NCBI RefSeq assembly: GCF_000421645.1
Contig: NZ_ATXK01000003.1
Location: 186,001 to 250,000, forward strand
Origin: Aurantimonas coralicida DSM 14790
GTDB lineage: Bacteria; Pseudomonadota; Alphaproteobacteria; Rhizobiales; Rhizobiaceae
Reading direction: 5' to 3'
Length of the DNA: 64,000 nt
Shown here: piece by piece, positions 16,698 through 25,016 of the stretch
Numbering within the stretch: position 1 is the first letter of the stretch
How the letters are laid out: the number at the start of each line of letters is the position of its first letter
Program-made: the position numbers and the translations under genes
Notes under the pieces: generated by a model
The model's database searches: none
Seen by the model: only the letters and a program-made list of their open reading frames with translations
Told to the model about the DNA's origin: nothing

Positions 16698-17588
16698 TCA
16701 GGGGCCGGGCGCGTTGTAATGTACCGTGCCTGCCGCGCGGACATCGTAGCCGCTCATCTCGGCCGCCCTGTCGTGGAATTCGGGCGTGTGCAGGAACCGC
16801 ATCAGCGCCTGCAGCGGCGGCTCGAAGAAGGCCTGCCGCCAGACCAGCAGATCGGTGCGGTCCTCGGCCAGCGGCACGAAACCGAGTCGGTACTGGGCCG
16901 CCATCGCCGCCAGCCCGAAGCCCGCATCCGCCTTGCCGTCCAGCACCAGCCGGGCGACGTCGTCCTCGGTCTTGGCGACGCCCGGCGGGCCGGCGAGCGC
17001 CGCCGGGTCGAGCCCGGCTTCCATCGCCAGCGCCTCGAATAGCTTCTGGCCGCCGGCGCCGGGCTGCCGCCGCGCAAAGCGCAGCGGCGCCAGATCGGTG
17101 ACCGCCTCGATCGCATGCGGATTGCCGGGGGCGACGATCAGGCCGCATTGGCGGCGGGCGAATTCGATCAGCACCACCGGGGCGTCGCCCAGCATGTCGC
17201 GCACCGTGGCGACATTCCAGTCGCCACCGGCTTCGCGAATATGGGTGGCACAGGCCGCCGCCTCGCGCCGCGCGACCCGGCCGATGCCGTCGGAGCTGCC
17301 GTCGAAGAAGGCGGCCAGTCCGCTGCCCGACTGGCGCAGCGCCCATTCCAGCAGCGGATCGTGACTGCCGGCGAGGATCATCGGCAGTCGGGTTTCGGTC
17401 GCCACCGGCCCGGAGCGCGCGGCGGCCATCCAGGCGGCGACCTCCTCGCGCGGAAACAGCAGCTTGCCGACCACGCGGATGCAGGGCACCTCGCCGCTGG
17501 CCGCCAGGTCGTAGACCTTGCGCTCCTTGATGCGCATGAGATCGGCGAGTTCGCGGGTGGTCAGATAGGTGGGCGCGGTATCGGACAT
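16698..17588 (-). CDS. Excisionase-type HTH regulator with periplasmic-binding-protein-like domain
   Basis: A 296-residue transcription factor. Residues about 8-58 form a MerR/excisionase-type winged helix (LTTRELADLMRIKERKVYDL, then GKLLFPREEVAAWM). Residues about 65-285 resemble a periplasmic-binding-protein domain (PBP_like) with LLEWALRQSGSGLAAFFDGS and KADAGFGLAAMA. This layout is used for intracellular sensing of molybdate or tungstate or of molybdenum cofactor status. The ATG at 17588 is preferred over an upstream start at 17666. It is convergent with tupA (26 bases apart, with a weak ACCGGC/GCCGGT repeat between) and divergent from mobB. It is the likely regulator of tup and perhaps of the FDH operon. 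Confidence 0.8.
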   Translation of the reverse strand: MSDTAPTYLTTRELADLMRIKERKVYDLAASGEVPCIRVVGKLLFPREEVAAWMAAARSGPVATETRLPMILAGSHDPLLEWALRQSGSGLAAFFDGSSDGIGRVARREAAACATHIREAGGDWNVATVRDMLGDAPVVLIEFARRQCGLIVAPGNPHAIEAVTDLAPLRFARRQPGAGGQKLFEALAMEAGLDPAALAGPPGVAKTEDDVARLVLDGKADAGFGLAAMAAQYRLGFVPLAEDRTDLLVWRQAFFEPPLQALMRFLHTPEFHDRAAEMSGYDVRAAGTVHYNAPGP

Positions 17589-17752
17589 CGCTCCATCTAT
17601 CGCCAAGCGTCCAGCGGCGGCAACGTCTCTTCGCCGTCGCACGCGCTGCGAACCGGCAGGACGCATGGCATCTCGACCGGGCTTTCCTTCCTCGCATAGA
17701 AGGGCAGGGACCCCGCCGGGCGGGCAGGATGCAGCGAAGGGACGGGTGCCAG

Positions 17753-18277
17753 GTGGAACAGCGCATATTCGGCATCACCGGCTGGAAGAACTCCGGCAAG
17801 ACGACCCTGACGGAGCGGCTGGTGACCGAGATCACCGCCCGCGGCTACCGGGTCGCGACGGTCAAGCACGCCCACCATGCCTTCGAGATCGATCGGGAGG
17901 GCACCGATTCCTTCCGCCATCGCAGCGCCGGCGCTGGCGAGGTGGCGATCGTCTCGGGAACACGCTGGGCGCTGATGCACGAATTGCGCGGCGCGCAAGA
18001 GCCGAGCCTTGCCGACATCGTCGCCCGGCTGTCGCCCTGTGACCTGGTTCTCGTGGAGGGCTACAAGCGCGAGCCGCACCCCAAGATCGAGTGCCGGCGA
18101 CAGGAGGCACGCGATCGCCGGCCGATGCAGGACCACGCACCAGGCATCGCGGCGATCGCCGCCGATCATCCGGTGACCGACAGCGCGCTGCCGGTCTTCG
18201 GCCTCGATGACATCGCGGCCATGGCGGATTTTGTCCTGGCCGAGACCGGTCTCGCCGGAGCGTCGGGGCCGGACTGA
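17753..18277 (+). CDS. mobB: Molybdopterin-guanine dinucleotide biosynthesis protein B
   Basis: A 174-residue P-loop protein beginning VEQRIFGITGWKNSGKTTL; the GWKNSGKT loop is the GTP-binding Walker A of MobB. Further segments are ATVKHAHHAFEIDREGTDS and LVLVEGYKREPHPKIE, both family hallmarks. MobB assists MobA in attaching GMP to molybdopterin, giving the bis-MGD cofactor that the adjacent formate dehydrogenase needs. I prefer the GTG at 17753 because it matches the normal length; an ATG eight codons upstream (17729) is possible. It faces away from the HTH/PBP regulator. Confidence 0.9.
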   Translation: MEQRIFGITGWKNSGKTTLTERLVTEITARGYRVATVKHAHHAFEIDREGTDSFRHRSAGAGEVAIVSGTRWALMHELRGAQEPSLADIVARLSPCDLVLVEGYKREPHPKIECRRQEARDRRPMQDHAPGIAAIAADHPVTDSALPVFGLDDIAAMADFVLAETGLAGASGPD

Positions 18278-18295
18278 CGCCGGCCGGGCGAAAGG

Positions 18296-18853
18296 CTACC
18301 AGCGCTTGCGGCGTTCCTCGAAGCGCTCGCGCCGTTCGCGAAAGCGGCTGTCGCCGCGCTGGTCGTCGCGGGTCCGGTCATTGTCGAAGCCGCGGCCATA
18401 GTCCCAGTCGCCGTCCGAGCCCCAATCCCGCCGATCCTCGTCCCGGTCGCGATGGTCCGCACGATGCCGGTCGTCGCGATCGCGATGATCGCGATCATGC
18501 CGGTCGCCATCCCGGCGCCTGTCGTCGCGCCGGCCATCGCGTCCGCGGCCGTCGTGGCGTGCGCGCTCCTCGGCGCGCCAGCGCGGCGCGTCGCGGAAAT
18601 CGTAGAGATACCGGTCGGCGTCGAGACTGCCGCGGTCGATCCCGTCACGGCCGCCTCGGTCGCCACCGCGCCGGTGACGACGCCCGTCGCCGCGATGCTG
18701 CACGAGGCGGAATGCTCCGGCCGGTTCGCCCGCCGGGGCCGCGCTGGCGGGGGCGACGCTGGTCGCGATGCCGGACGCGAGCGGAACCGGTCCGGGCGCG
18801 ACAACCGGCTGGGCGAGCCCGAAGCTCAGGAGGACGAGGGACGTTGCGAGCAT
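18296..18853 (-). CDS. Secreted Arg/Asp-rich low-complexity protein
   Basis: A 185-residue protein. Residues 1-14 are a hydrophobic signal and an Ala/Pro-rich segment runs to about 45. From 52 onward it is dominated by Arg, Asp, Gly and His (repeated RDR, HRD and DRR units), with one more ordered patch RYLYDFRDAPRWRAEERARH. The C-terminus is basic (FEERRKRW). GGAGG lies nine bases before the ATG. A second minus-strand frame (18166-18804) overlaps it, but its Ala/Thr-rich product has no signal and I treat it as a shadow. The function is unknown; polyampholytic stretches of this kind may bind metal or envelope polymers. It is convergent with mobB. Confidence 0.55.
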   Translation of the reverse strand: MLATSLVLLSFGLAQPVVAPGPVPLASGIATSVAPASAAPAGEPAGAFRLVQHRGDGRRHRRGGDRGGRDGIDRGSLDADRYLYDFRDAPRWRAEERARHDGRGRDGRRDDRRRDGDRHDRDHRDRDDRHRADHRDRDEDRRDWGSDGDWDYGRGFDNDRTRDDQRGDSRFRERRERFEERRKRW

Positions 18854-19004
18854 GTGCCGATGCCTCCGGGGCGAGGAACGATGAGGTCCGCGATCATGGC
18901 GCGGGCCGGATGAGGTGCCGATCCGCGCGGCGCTGGATCAGCTGGAACGCGGATCGTCCGACTGCCGGACGGCCGGGCCACGGCATCCATGTGGTGCCCG
19001 CGCG

Positions 19005-20867
19005 TCAGCGGGCGATGCGCAGGCTGGAAATCTGTTCGGTGATCGACTGGAAGGCGGCGGCCAGCTCTTCCTGGCTCTGGGCGTCGTAATAGAGCTTCTC
19101 GCTGGCATCGATCAGGCCGTTCGAGGCGCAGTCCTCCATCAGCTTCTTCACCGGTTCGCCGTCGCGCAGGTCGAAGGCGATGGTGAAGATCAGGATGCCG
19201 TCCGTGCCGCCGGGCTTGCGGCCATCGGCCTTCACGTTCTCGCAGACCTTGGCGACGTTCTGGTCCATGGCGGCGACATAGCTGTCGACGCTGTAGTCCT
19301 TCGCGTTGCCGGTGGTGCCGTCGTAGATGCGGCCGGGCTTGCGGGTGCTGCTGCCATGGGAATAGGCCGCGCCATAGCCGTAGGAGCCATAGGTGGAGCG
19401 GTTGTAGTCGCGGATCTCCAGCGGCCGTCCGCCGGAGTTCAGATTGTAGGTGTTGTTGCCGTCGGTCATCAGCACCAGCACCTTCAGATTGTCGGGCTCG
19501 TCGTGGCTGCGGCCCTCGGTGAAGGGCGGCCGCGCCGTCAGCAGCCGCCAGCCCCAAGCCAGGCCGTGCGGAATGTTGGTGGCGCCCTGGGCGTCCATCA
19601 CGTCGATGGCGTCGGTCACTGTCTTGAGCGTCTTGGTCAGCGGCGTGATCGGCGTCGTCGCGCAGGTGGAGTTCGGGCCCCAGTCGCTGCGATTGCTGCT
19701 CGGCGTCGTGATCGAGTAGCCGCTGTCGAAATACTTGGCGACCTTGGCCTGCTCGGCCATCGCCTCCTTGGCCGAGTCGGGCGATCCGCTGCCGCTGTCG
19801 AGATAGTCGTTCCAGCCATAGGCGGAATCGTCGTATTCGTCCGGCGCGAAGGTCGGCACGAACAGCGTCTCCGGCTTGGAACTGACCGGCTCGGTGTCGG
19901 TGGCGGCGAGCCCGTTCGGCCGCGCCTCGACGCAGCCCCGCCATGTGCCGAACTGGCTCTTGTAGCGCGCATTGTCGTAGACATAGAACCGGGTCAGCGG
20001 CTCGCCGGTGGTGATCCGCGTCCAGTAGGACCCGTTGTACCGCGCCAGGGGCGTGCCACTGGAGGGCGAGGTGTAGACCCAGCCCCTGTCCCGTATCCAC
20101 TCCCAGCCGCCGCTGGTCGCGCCGGACAGCCAGCCGCCCCAGTCGAGATTCTCGTGATGGATCGGCGAGCGGCCCTGCGTGTCCATCCAGTCGGCATTCT
20201 TGTATTGCGGGCCGACATTCACCGAACTGGAGAACGGGACGACCGCGAACTGGACGGGAAACTCTTCGGTCGAGCCCTTGTCGGCCGACAGGAACTGCTC
20301 GGCGAGGTCCTCGGCGGCGTCCTTGATGATGTCGATCTTGCTCTTGGTGCCGCCCGAGCGTGGCCGGTCCTGCATCGAGCCGGAATTGTCGAGCACCAGC
20401 GCCAGCTCGATCGAGCGGTTCTGCACGACGATCTCGCTCTTGGCGTAGAGCGGGAACTGCCGCCAGTCGAGCGTGCCGCCGGTGACCCACATCAGCGCAT
20501 CGCCGAAGAAGGTCGGCAATTGCCGCCGGGCGGTGACCTTGAGGATCGTCAGGCCGTCCTCGCGAAACACGCCGTCATAGCTGAACTGGGTGGTGCCGCG
20601 CGTCTCCTCGCCGGCATTGTGGAAGAAGAAGGCTTCCGAGACGCTCTTGAGATAATCCGCGTCCTGGGTTCGGCCGTACTCCCGGCCGGCGGCGAGGGCG
20701 GCGACGTCGGCCGCCTGCTGCAGGCTGCGATTGGCGCCGTAGATGCCCGACAGGTCCACCGCGGTCGCAAAGCAGAGCGCGAGGACCGGCAGCGTCAGTC
20801 CGAAGACCACGGCGACATTGCCGGTCTCCTCGCGACGAAACCGCATGATCCTCGTAAATATCTGCAC
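19005..20867 (-). CDS. TadG-like protein with von Willebrand factor A domain
   Basis: A 620-residue protein. Near the N-terminus is a TadE/TadG-type segment: [13 protein letters not shown] followed by one transmembrane helix and a [11 protein letters not shown] helix. From about residue 150 runs a von Willebrand A domain with the MIDAS motif DNSGS (in [12 protein letters not shown]) and later [10 protein letters not shown]. The middle is a long Ser/Gly/Tyr-rich insertion. Proteins of this type anchor or organise Flp/Tad pili or the envelope. No other tad gene is visible here, so it is an orphan. I chose GTG at 20867 because GGGAG precedes it; an ATG at 20879, 20846 or 20915 is also possible. 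Confidence 0.75.
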   Translation of the reverse strand: MQIFTRIMRFRREETGNVAVVFGLTLPVLALCFATAVDLSGIYGANRSLQQAADVAALAAGREYGRTQDADYLKSVSEAFFFHNAGEETRGTTQFSYDGVFREDGLTILKVTARRQLPTFFGDALMWVTGGTLDWRQFPLYAKSEIVVQNRSIELALVLDNSGSMQDRPRSGGTKSKIDIIKDAAEDLAEQFLSADKGSTEEFPVQFAVVPFSSSVNVGPQYKNADWMDTQGRSPIHHENLDWGGWLSGATSGGWEWIRDRGWVYTSPSSGTPLARYNGSYWTRITTGEPLTRFYVYDNARYKSQFGTWRGCVEARPNGLAATDTEPVSSKPETLFVPTFAPDEYDDSAYGWNDYLDSGSGSPDSAKEAMAEQAKVAKYFDSGYSITTPSSNRSDWGPNSTCATTPITPLTKTLKTVTDAIDVMDAQGATNIPHGLAWGWRLLTARPPFTEGRSHDEPDNLKVLVLMTDGNNTYNLNSGGRPLEIRDYNRSTYGSYGYGAAYSHGSSTRKPGRIYDGTTGNAKDYSVDSYVAAMDQNVAKVCENVKADGRKPGGTDGILIFTIAFDLRDGEPVKKLMEDCASNGLIDASEKLYYDAQSQEELAAAFQSITEQISSLRIAR

Positions 20868-21103
20868 CGGGTCTCCCATGTGTCGCCACGACGAAAACAC
20901 CCAGCATAGGGACATACAGTTGCGATAAGGTTGCCGGTATCGTTCGCATATGCAGCGTCCGGGATTGTCGTGCTGCGATGGGGTTTCGCCGCGTGCCGGC
21001 GCCCGGCCTTCGCGGTGCGCCGGGTGGCTGGCATCGGGCCGCGGGCGATGCCATGGTGCGTTCGGCGCGGGGCACCGGACGATCCTGCGAGGAGGAGACG
21101 ACC

Positions 21104-21502
21104 ATGGACATCAAGCGCGGGGGATCGGTCCCGACACGGCGCGGGCCGGCCAGCTATTTCACCGGCACGGTCTGGCAGGACCCCATCATCGAGGCGCCGG
21201 AGCCGGCACGTGTGCGCTCCAACCTGGTGACCTTCGAGCCCGGCGCGCGCACCGCCTGGCACACCCATCCGCTAGGCCAGACGCTCTATGTGACGGCGGG
21301 GGCCGGGCGGTTCCAAACCGAGGGTGGGCCGGTCGAGACGATCCGCGCCGGCGACGTGATCTGGATCCCGCCGGGCGAGAAGCACTGGCACGGCGCCGGT
21401 CCCGACACGATGATGACCCATGTCTCGATCCAGGAGGCGCTCGACGGCGTCGCCATCGACTGGCTGGAGCATGTCAGCGACCTGGATTATGCCGCCGCGT
21501 GA
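21104..21502 (+). CDS. Single-domain cupin protein
   Basis: A 132-residue protein with one cupin barrel. The first motif is [15 protein letters not shown] (two metal-binding His, with an unusual Gln where Glu is common) and the second contains [10 protein letters not shown]. The start is well marked: GGAGGAG at 21090-21096, then ATG at 21104. Small cupins of this kind (related to quercetinase- or carboxymuconolactone-linked cupins) bind a divalent metal; the substrate cannot be told from sequence. It has no co-directed neighbour and is convergent with gapR across a hairpin. The roughly 235 bases upstream, up to the TadG-like gene, show nothing recognisable. Confidence 0.8.
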   Translation: MDIKRGGSVPTRRGPASYFTGTVWQDPIIEAPEPARVRSNLVTFEPGARTAWHTHPLGQTLYVTAGAGRFQTEGGPVETIRAGDVIWIPPGEKHWHGAGPDTMMTHVSIQEALDGVAIDWLEHVSDLDYAAA

Positions 21503-21539
21503 GGGCGGCGCCGGTGCCGCGCGCCGGCCCTGAAACGCA

Positions 21540-21567
21540 AGACGGCGCCCCGGTTGCGGCGCCGTCT
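21540..21567. terminator. Bidirectional terminator hairpin between cupin and gapR genes
   Basis: Perfect ten-base arms AGACGGCGCC and GGCGCCGTCT enclose an eight-base loop, midway between two convergent stops. On the minus strand it is followed by TTGCGTTTC, a weak T-rich tail; on the plus strand no T-run is seen. Its position favours termination of both genes. Confidence 0.65.
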
Positions 21568-21589
21568 GCGATGATCGGGTCTGGCCGGC

Positions 21590-21853
21590 TCAGGCGGCGA
21601 CGGCGGACGGGGCTTCTTCCATCGCCCGCATGTAGAGGTCGAGCAGCGTCTCGTGCTCGTCCCGCTCATCCTTGTCCTGCTTGCGCAGCTTGATGATCTC
21701 GCGGATCACCTTGACGTCGAAACCCTCACCCTTGGCCTCGGCGAAGACTTCCTTCTTGCCGTCGTTGAGGTCCTGGATCTCGCTCTCGATCTGCTCGATG
21801 CGCTCGACGAACGAACGGATCTGTCCGCCCGCAATCATGGCCGTGTCACTCAT
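21590..21853 (-). CDS. gapR: DUF2312 nucleoid-associated protein GapR
   Basis: An 87-residue protein with the DUF2312 layout: a first helix around GGQIRSFVERIEQIESEI, a charged loop DLNDGKKEVFAEAKGEG, then FDVKVIREIIKLRKQDKDER and a last helix ending YMRAMEE. The family, widespread in Alphaproteobacteria, is the GapR group shown in Caulobacter to bind overtwisted AT-rich DNA and stimulate type II topoisomerases during replication. Length and all helices are complete. The ATG at 21853 excludes a huge upstream frame that overlaps the aconitase X genes on the other strand. It stands alone between terminator and catabolic block. Confidence 0.9.
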   Translation of the reverse strand: MSDTAMIAGGQIRSFVERIEQIESEIQDLNDGKKEVFAEAKGEGFDVKVIREIIKLRKQDKDERDEHETLLDLYMRAMEEAPSAVAA

Positions 21854-22027
21854 GGTTTCTCCTTTGCGAATCCGGAGCCGCAATATCGACGGGGTCGGTA
21901 ACCGGATCCTTAACTCTGGCGATCCCGCGCGACTGACCTGTGGACGAGGGGCGAAGCGATATGTCCGCAAGGGCCGCCGGATGGGCCGCGCCGTCACGGC
22001 GGTCCACGCTTCCCGGGGAGGTGGGCG

Positions 22028-23284
22028 ATGACCCTGCGCCTCACAGACCATGACCGCGCACTGCTGAACGGCGAGGCGGGCGCCGCCGCGGCCTTCGCCA
22101 TGCAGATCCTGACCGGCTTCGCCCGGTCGGTGGGCGCCGAGGCACTGCTCAACATCGCCGGCGCCCATGTCGATGGCTGCCTCTATCACGGCGCCGTCAG
22201 CCTCGATTTCGTCGAGCGGCTGCTGGCCGGCGGCGGCCGCGTAAGAGTGCCGACCACCCTCAATGTCGGCTCGCTCGATCTCATCCATCCCGAGCTCGTT
22301 CGCCTCGACGCCGGCGAACGGCAGCCCCGGCGGCGACTCATGCAGGCCCACGAGGCGCTGGGCTGCCAGGCCCCCTTCACCTGCGCGCCCTACCAGACCC
22401 TGTTCCGGCCGCGCTTCGGCGAGCAGGTGGCCTGGGGCGAATCCAACGCCATCGTCTTCGCCAATTCGGTGATCGGCGCGCGCACCAACCGCTATGGCGA
22501 CTTCATCGATCTGTGCTGCGCGATCACCGGCCGGGCCCCGGCCTATGGCCTGCATCTGGACGAGCACCGCCGCGGTCGGGTGCTGTTTCGACTCAAGGGC
22601 TTTGCGCCGTCGCTCACGCCCGACGATGCCCTCTATGTGGCGGTCGGGCTGATCATCGGTGCGGCCTCCGGCGAGCTTGTTCCGGTGATCGAGGGCCTGC
22701 CGCCGCCGCGCGACGAGGACCAGCTGAAGGCTCTTGGCGCTGCCGCCGCCTCCGCCGGTGCGGTCGGCCTGTTCCACGCGGTCGGCATCACGCCGGAAGC
22801 CCTGACGCTGGCGGACGCGTTCGGTGGCCACGAGCCGGACCGCGTCGTTGCGATCACGCCGGCCTCCGTCGATGCCGTTCTCGCCCGCCTGTCCACCGTG
22901 CCGGAGGGCGCGCCGATCGACGCGGTCTGTCTCGGCACGCCGCATTTCTCGCGCGGCGAATGGGACCGGCTGCTGCCGCTCTTGCGCGAAATCCGGCCGG
23001 ACCGCGGCCTGCCGATCTACGTCAACACCAGCCGCGCGACCCTGGACGGGCTGCGCCGCGACGCGGCGCTGGCGGGACTGGAGGGTTCCGGCCTCGTTCC
23101 GGTCGTCGACACCTGCACCTATGTCACCGCAATCTTGCGCGACATCGACGGGGCGGTGATGACCAATTCCGGCAAATGGGCGCATTACGCACCCGGCAAT
23201 ATCGGCGTTTCGGTCGGCTTCGGCTCGCTGGAGGACTGCATCCTCTCCGCCGCCAGCGGCAGGGTCGTGAGGACGCGGACATGA
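22028..23284 (+). CDS. Aconitase X, large (catalytic) subunit
   Basis: A 418-residue protein matching the aconitase X catalytic family: LNGEAGAAAAFAMQIL near the N-terminus, AHVDGCLYHG at about 47-56, VPTTLNVGSLDL, a GESNAIVFANSVIGARTNRYG core in pieces, and a C-terminal VDTCTYVTAI with NSGKWAHYAPG. The conserved Cys residues and the SNAIVFANS core fit a dehydratase that binds an Fe-S cluster or a metal. Bacterial members characterised so far include cis-3-hydroxy-L-proline dehydratase; archaeal ones dehydrate mevalonate 5-phosphate. The substrate here is open. The stop overlaps the small-subunit start by four bases (ATGA). GGGGAGG precedes the ATG. Confidence 0.9.
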   Translation: MTLRLTDHDRALLNGEAGAAAAFAMQILTGFARSVGAEALLNIAGAHVDGCLYHGAVSLDFVERLLAGGGRVRVPTTLNVGSLDLIHPELVRLDAGERQPRRRLMQAHEALGCQAPFTCAPYQTLFRPRFGEQVAWGESNAIVFANSVIGARTNRYGDFIDLCCAITGRAPAYGLHLDEHRRGRVLFRLKGFAPSLTPDDALYVAVGLIIGAASGELVPVIEGLPPPRDEDQLKALGAAAASAGAVGLFHAVGITPEALTLADAFGGHEPDRVVAITPASVDAVLARLSTVPEGAPIDAVCLGTPHFSRGEWDRLLPLLREIRPDRGLPIYVNTSRATLDGLRRDAALAGLEGSGLVPVVDTCTYVTAILRDIDGAVMTNSGKWAHYAPGNIGVSVGFGSLEDCILSAASGRVVRTRT

Positions 23285-23703
23285 CGCGCACGGGGACGGT
23301 CGTCGTCGCGGGCCGCGCGGAAGGGACGGCACTGGTTCTTGCCGAACCGCTCAGCTTCTGGGGCGGGATCGACGTGGAGACCGGCGCCATCATCGATCAT
23401 TCGCACCCTTCGCTCGGTGCCAGCGTCACCGGGCGCATCCTAGTCATGCCCAGCGGCCGCGGCTCGTCGTCCTCCGCCTCTGTCTTCGCCGAATCCATCC
23501 GGCGCGGCACCGGGCCGCTTGGCGTGCTCTTGGCGCACGCCGATCCGATCCTTACCGTCGGCGCGATGGTCGCCGCCTCCCTCTACGGCCCGGACTGCCC
23601 CATCGTCGTCTGCGACATCGCCGGCATTGGCGACGGCGATGTCGTGGCGATCGACGCCAGCGCCGATGCCGGTGATGGCGCCGTCGCGATCCGCCCGGCG
23701 TGA
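23281..23703 (+). CDS. Aconitase X, small (swivel, DUF126) subunit
   Basis: A 140-residue protein with the DUF126 or swivel-domain pattern: AEGTALVLAEPLSFWGGID, then TGAIIDHSHPSLGASVTGRILVMPSGRGSSSSA read in parts, and an acidic C-terminus. The PSGRGSSSS loop is characteristic and probably closes the active site made with the large subunit. In fungi and some bacteria the two are fused; here they are separate and coupled through an ATGA overlap. After its stop come 100 bases containing a hairpin, then the enolase-superfamily gene. Confidence 0.9.
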   Translation: MTRTGTVVVAGRAEGTALVLAEPLSFWGGIDVETGAIIDHSHPSLGASVTGRILVMPSGRGSSSSASVFAESIRRGTGPLGVLLAHADPILTVGAMVAASLYGPDCPIVVCDIAGIGDGDVVAIDASADAGDGAVAIRPA

Positions 23704-23767
23704 CACGCTTCGTAACAGGCGCATGCCTTGACCGCGGCCGTCCATCCCGACGAAGAAGAGCCGGGGA

Positions 23768-23787
23768 TTTGCGAGGGGAATCGCAAA
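23768..23787 (+). promoter_or_regulatory. Inverted repeat just upstream of the enolase-superfamily gene
   Basis: Exact arms TTTGCGA (23768-23774) and TCGCAAA (23781-23787) with loop GGGGAA. The repeat ends 16 bases before the ATG and touches the purine-rich ribosome site. It could be an operator or a translation-controlling hairpin. Confidence 0.4.
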
Positions 23788-23803
23788 GGGGGAACCTGCC
23801 GGC

Positions 23804-25003
23804 ATGAAGATCACCGCCATCGAGACGCTGCGGACCGAGGAATTCGCCAATGTCCTCTGGGTGCGCGTCCACACCGATGCGGGGATCATCGGGCTCGGCG
23901 AGACCTTCTACGGCGCCGGCGCCGTCGCGGCGCACATCCACGACACGCTGGCCGGGCGCCTGATCGGCCGCAATCCGCTGCATATCGAGGCGCTGTCGAA
24001 GGAGATGGTCAATCTGCCCATGGCGCAATCCTCGACCGGCGTCGAGTACCGCGCCGCCTCGGCGATCGACATCGCGCTGTGGGACATCTTCGGCAAGCTC
24101 TGCGACCAGCCGGTGCACCAGATGCTGGGCGGCCTGTGCCGCGACCGTCTGCGCATCTACAACACCTGTGCCGGCACCCGCTATGTCAGCTCGAGCAACA
24201 TCCGACCCGTGTCGAACTGGAATCTCGGCGAGACGTCCGGTCCCTACGAGGACCTCGACGCCTTCATGACCGATGCCGGCACGCTGGCCGAGGACCTCCT
24301 CGACAATGGCATTGACGCCATGAAGATCTGGCCCTTCGATCCGATCGCCAACGAGACCGGCGGCCTCTACCTCACCGCCGAGCAGATGCGGCGCGGGCTC
24401 GAGCCCTTCGAGAAGATCCGCAAGGCCGTCGGCGACAGGATCGACATCATGGTGGAGTTCCACTCGCTGTGGAACCTGCCGGCCGCCAAGATGATCGCCA
24501 AGGAACTCGAGCCCTACAAGCCGATGTGGTTCGAGGACCCGATCCGCATGAACTCGCCGCAGGCGCTCGCCGAATATGCCCGCTCGACCGACGTCTGGGT
24601 CTGCGCCTCCGAGACCCTCGGCTCGCGCTGGCCCTACAAGGACATGCTCGACCGCGACGCCCTGTCGGTGGCGATGGTCGATCTGTGCTGGTCCGGCGGC
24701 CTCACCGAGGGCCGCAAGATCGCGGCGCTCGCCGAAACCTGGCACCGGCCCTTCGCACCGCATGACTGCATCGGCCCGGTCGGCTTCGTCGCCGCCGTCC
24801 ACATGTCATTCAGCCAGCCCAACACGCTGATCCAGGAATCCGTTAGGGCCTTCTATCGCGGCTGGTATACGCAACTCGTGACCGCGGTGCCGAGAATCGA
24901 GGGTGGCTACGTCTACCCGATGGAGGGGCCGGGCCTCGGCGTCGAGCTGAAATCCGACGTGTTCGAGCGCGCCGATCTCATGCGCCGCATCAGTGAAATC
25001 TAG
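23804..25003 (+). CDS. Mandelate racemase/muconate lactonizing-type enolase-superfamily enzyme
   Basis: A 399-residue enzyme with the two-domain enolase-superfamily layout. The N-terminal capping domain (ETFYGAGAVAAHIHDTLAG) precedes a barrel with AMKIWPFD, then metal-ligand positions in VEFHSLWN, WFEDPIR and ASETLGSR. APHDCIGPVG carries the His of the expected His-Asp dyad. The Lys of KIWPFD stands where many members have KxK. Activity is probably racemisation or dehydration of a sugar acid, but the exact reaction is not deducible. An insertion at about 125-160 (SSSNIRPVSNWN onward) is unusual. It is followed 13 bases later by an SDR gene. Confidence 0.85.
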   Translation: MKITAIETLRTEEFANVLWVRVHTDAGIIGLGETFYGAGAVAAHIHDTLAGRLIGRNPLHIEALSKEMVNLPMAQSSTGVEYRAASAIDIALWDIFGKLCDQPVHQMLGGLCRDRLRIYNTCAGTRYVSSSNIRPVSNWNLGETSGPYEDLDAFMTDAGTLAEDLLDNGIDAMKIWPFDPIANETGGLYLTAEQMRRGLEPFEKIRKAVGDRIDIMVEFHSLWNLPAAKMIAKELEPYKPMWFEDPIRMNSPQALAEYARSTDVWVCASETLGSRWPYKDMLDRDALSVAMVDLCWSGGLTEGRKIAALAETWHRPFAPHDCIGPVGFVAAVHMSFSQPNTLIQESVRAFYRGWYTQLVTAVPRIEGGYVYPMEGPGLGVELKSDVFERADLMRRISEI

Positions 25004-25016
25004 AGGGGAAGACACC

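Noticed and set aside
18166-18804. A 212-codon minus-strand frame overlapping the Arg/Asp-rich protein
   Set aside because: Ala/Thr-rich product, no signal peptide, and it runs into mobB on the other strand; the overlapping frame has a ribosome site and signal.
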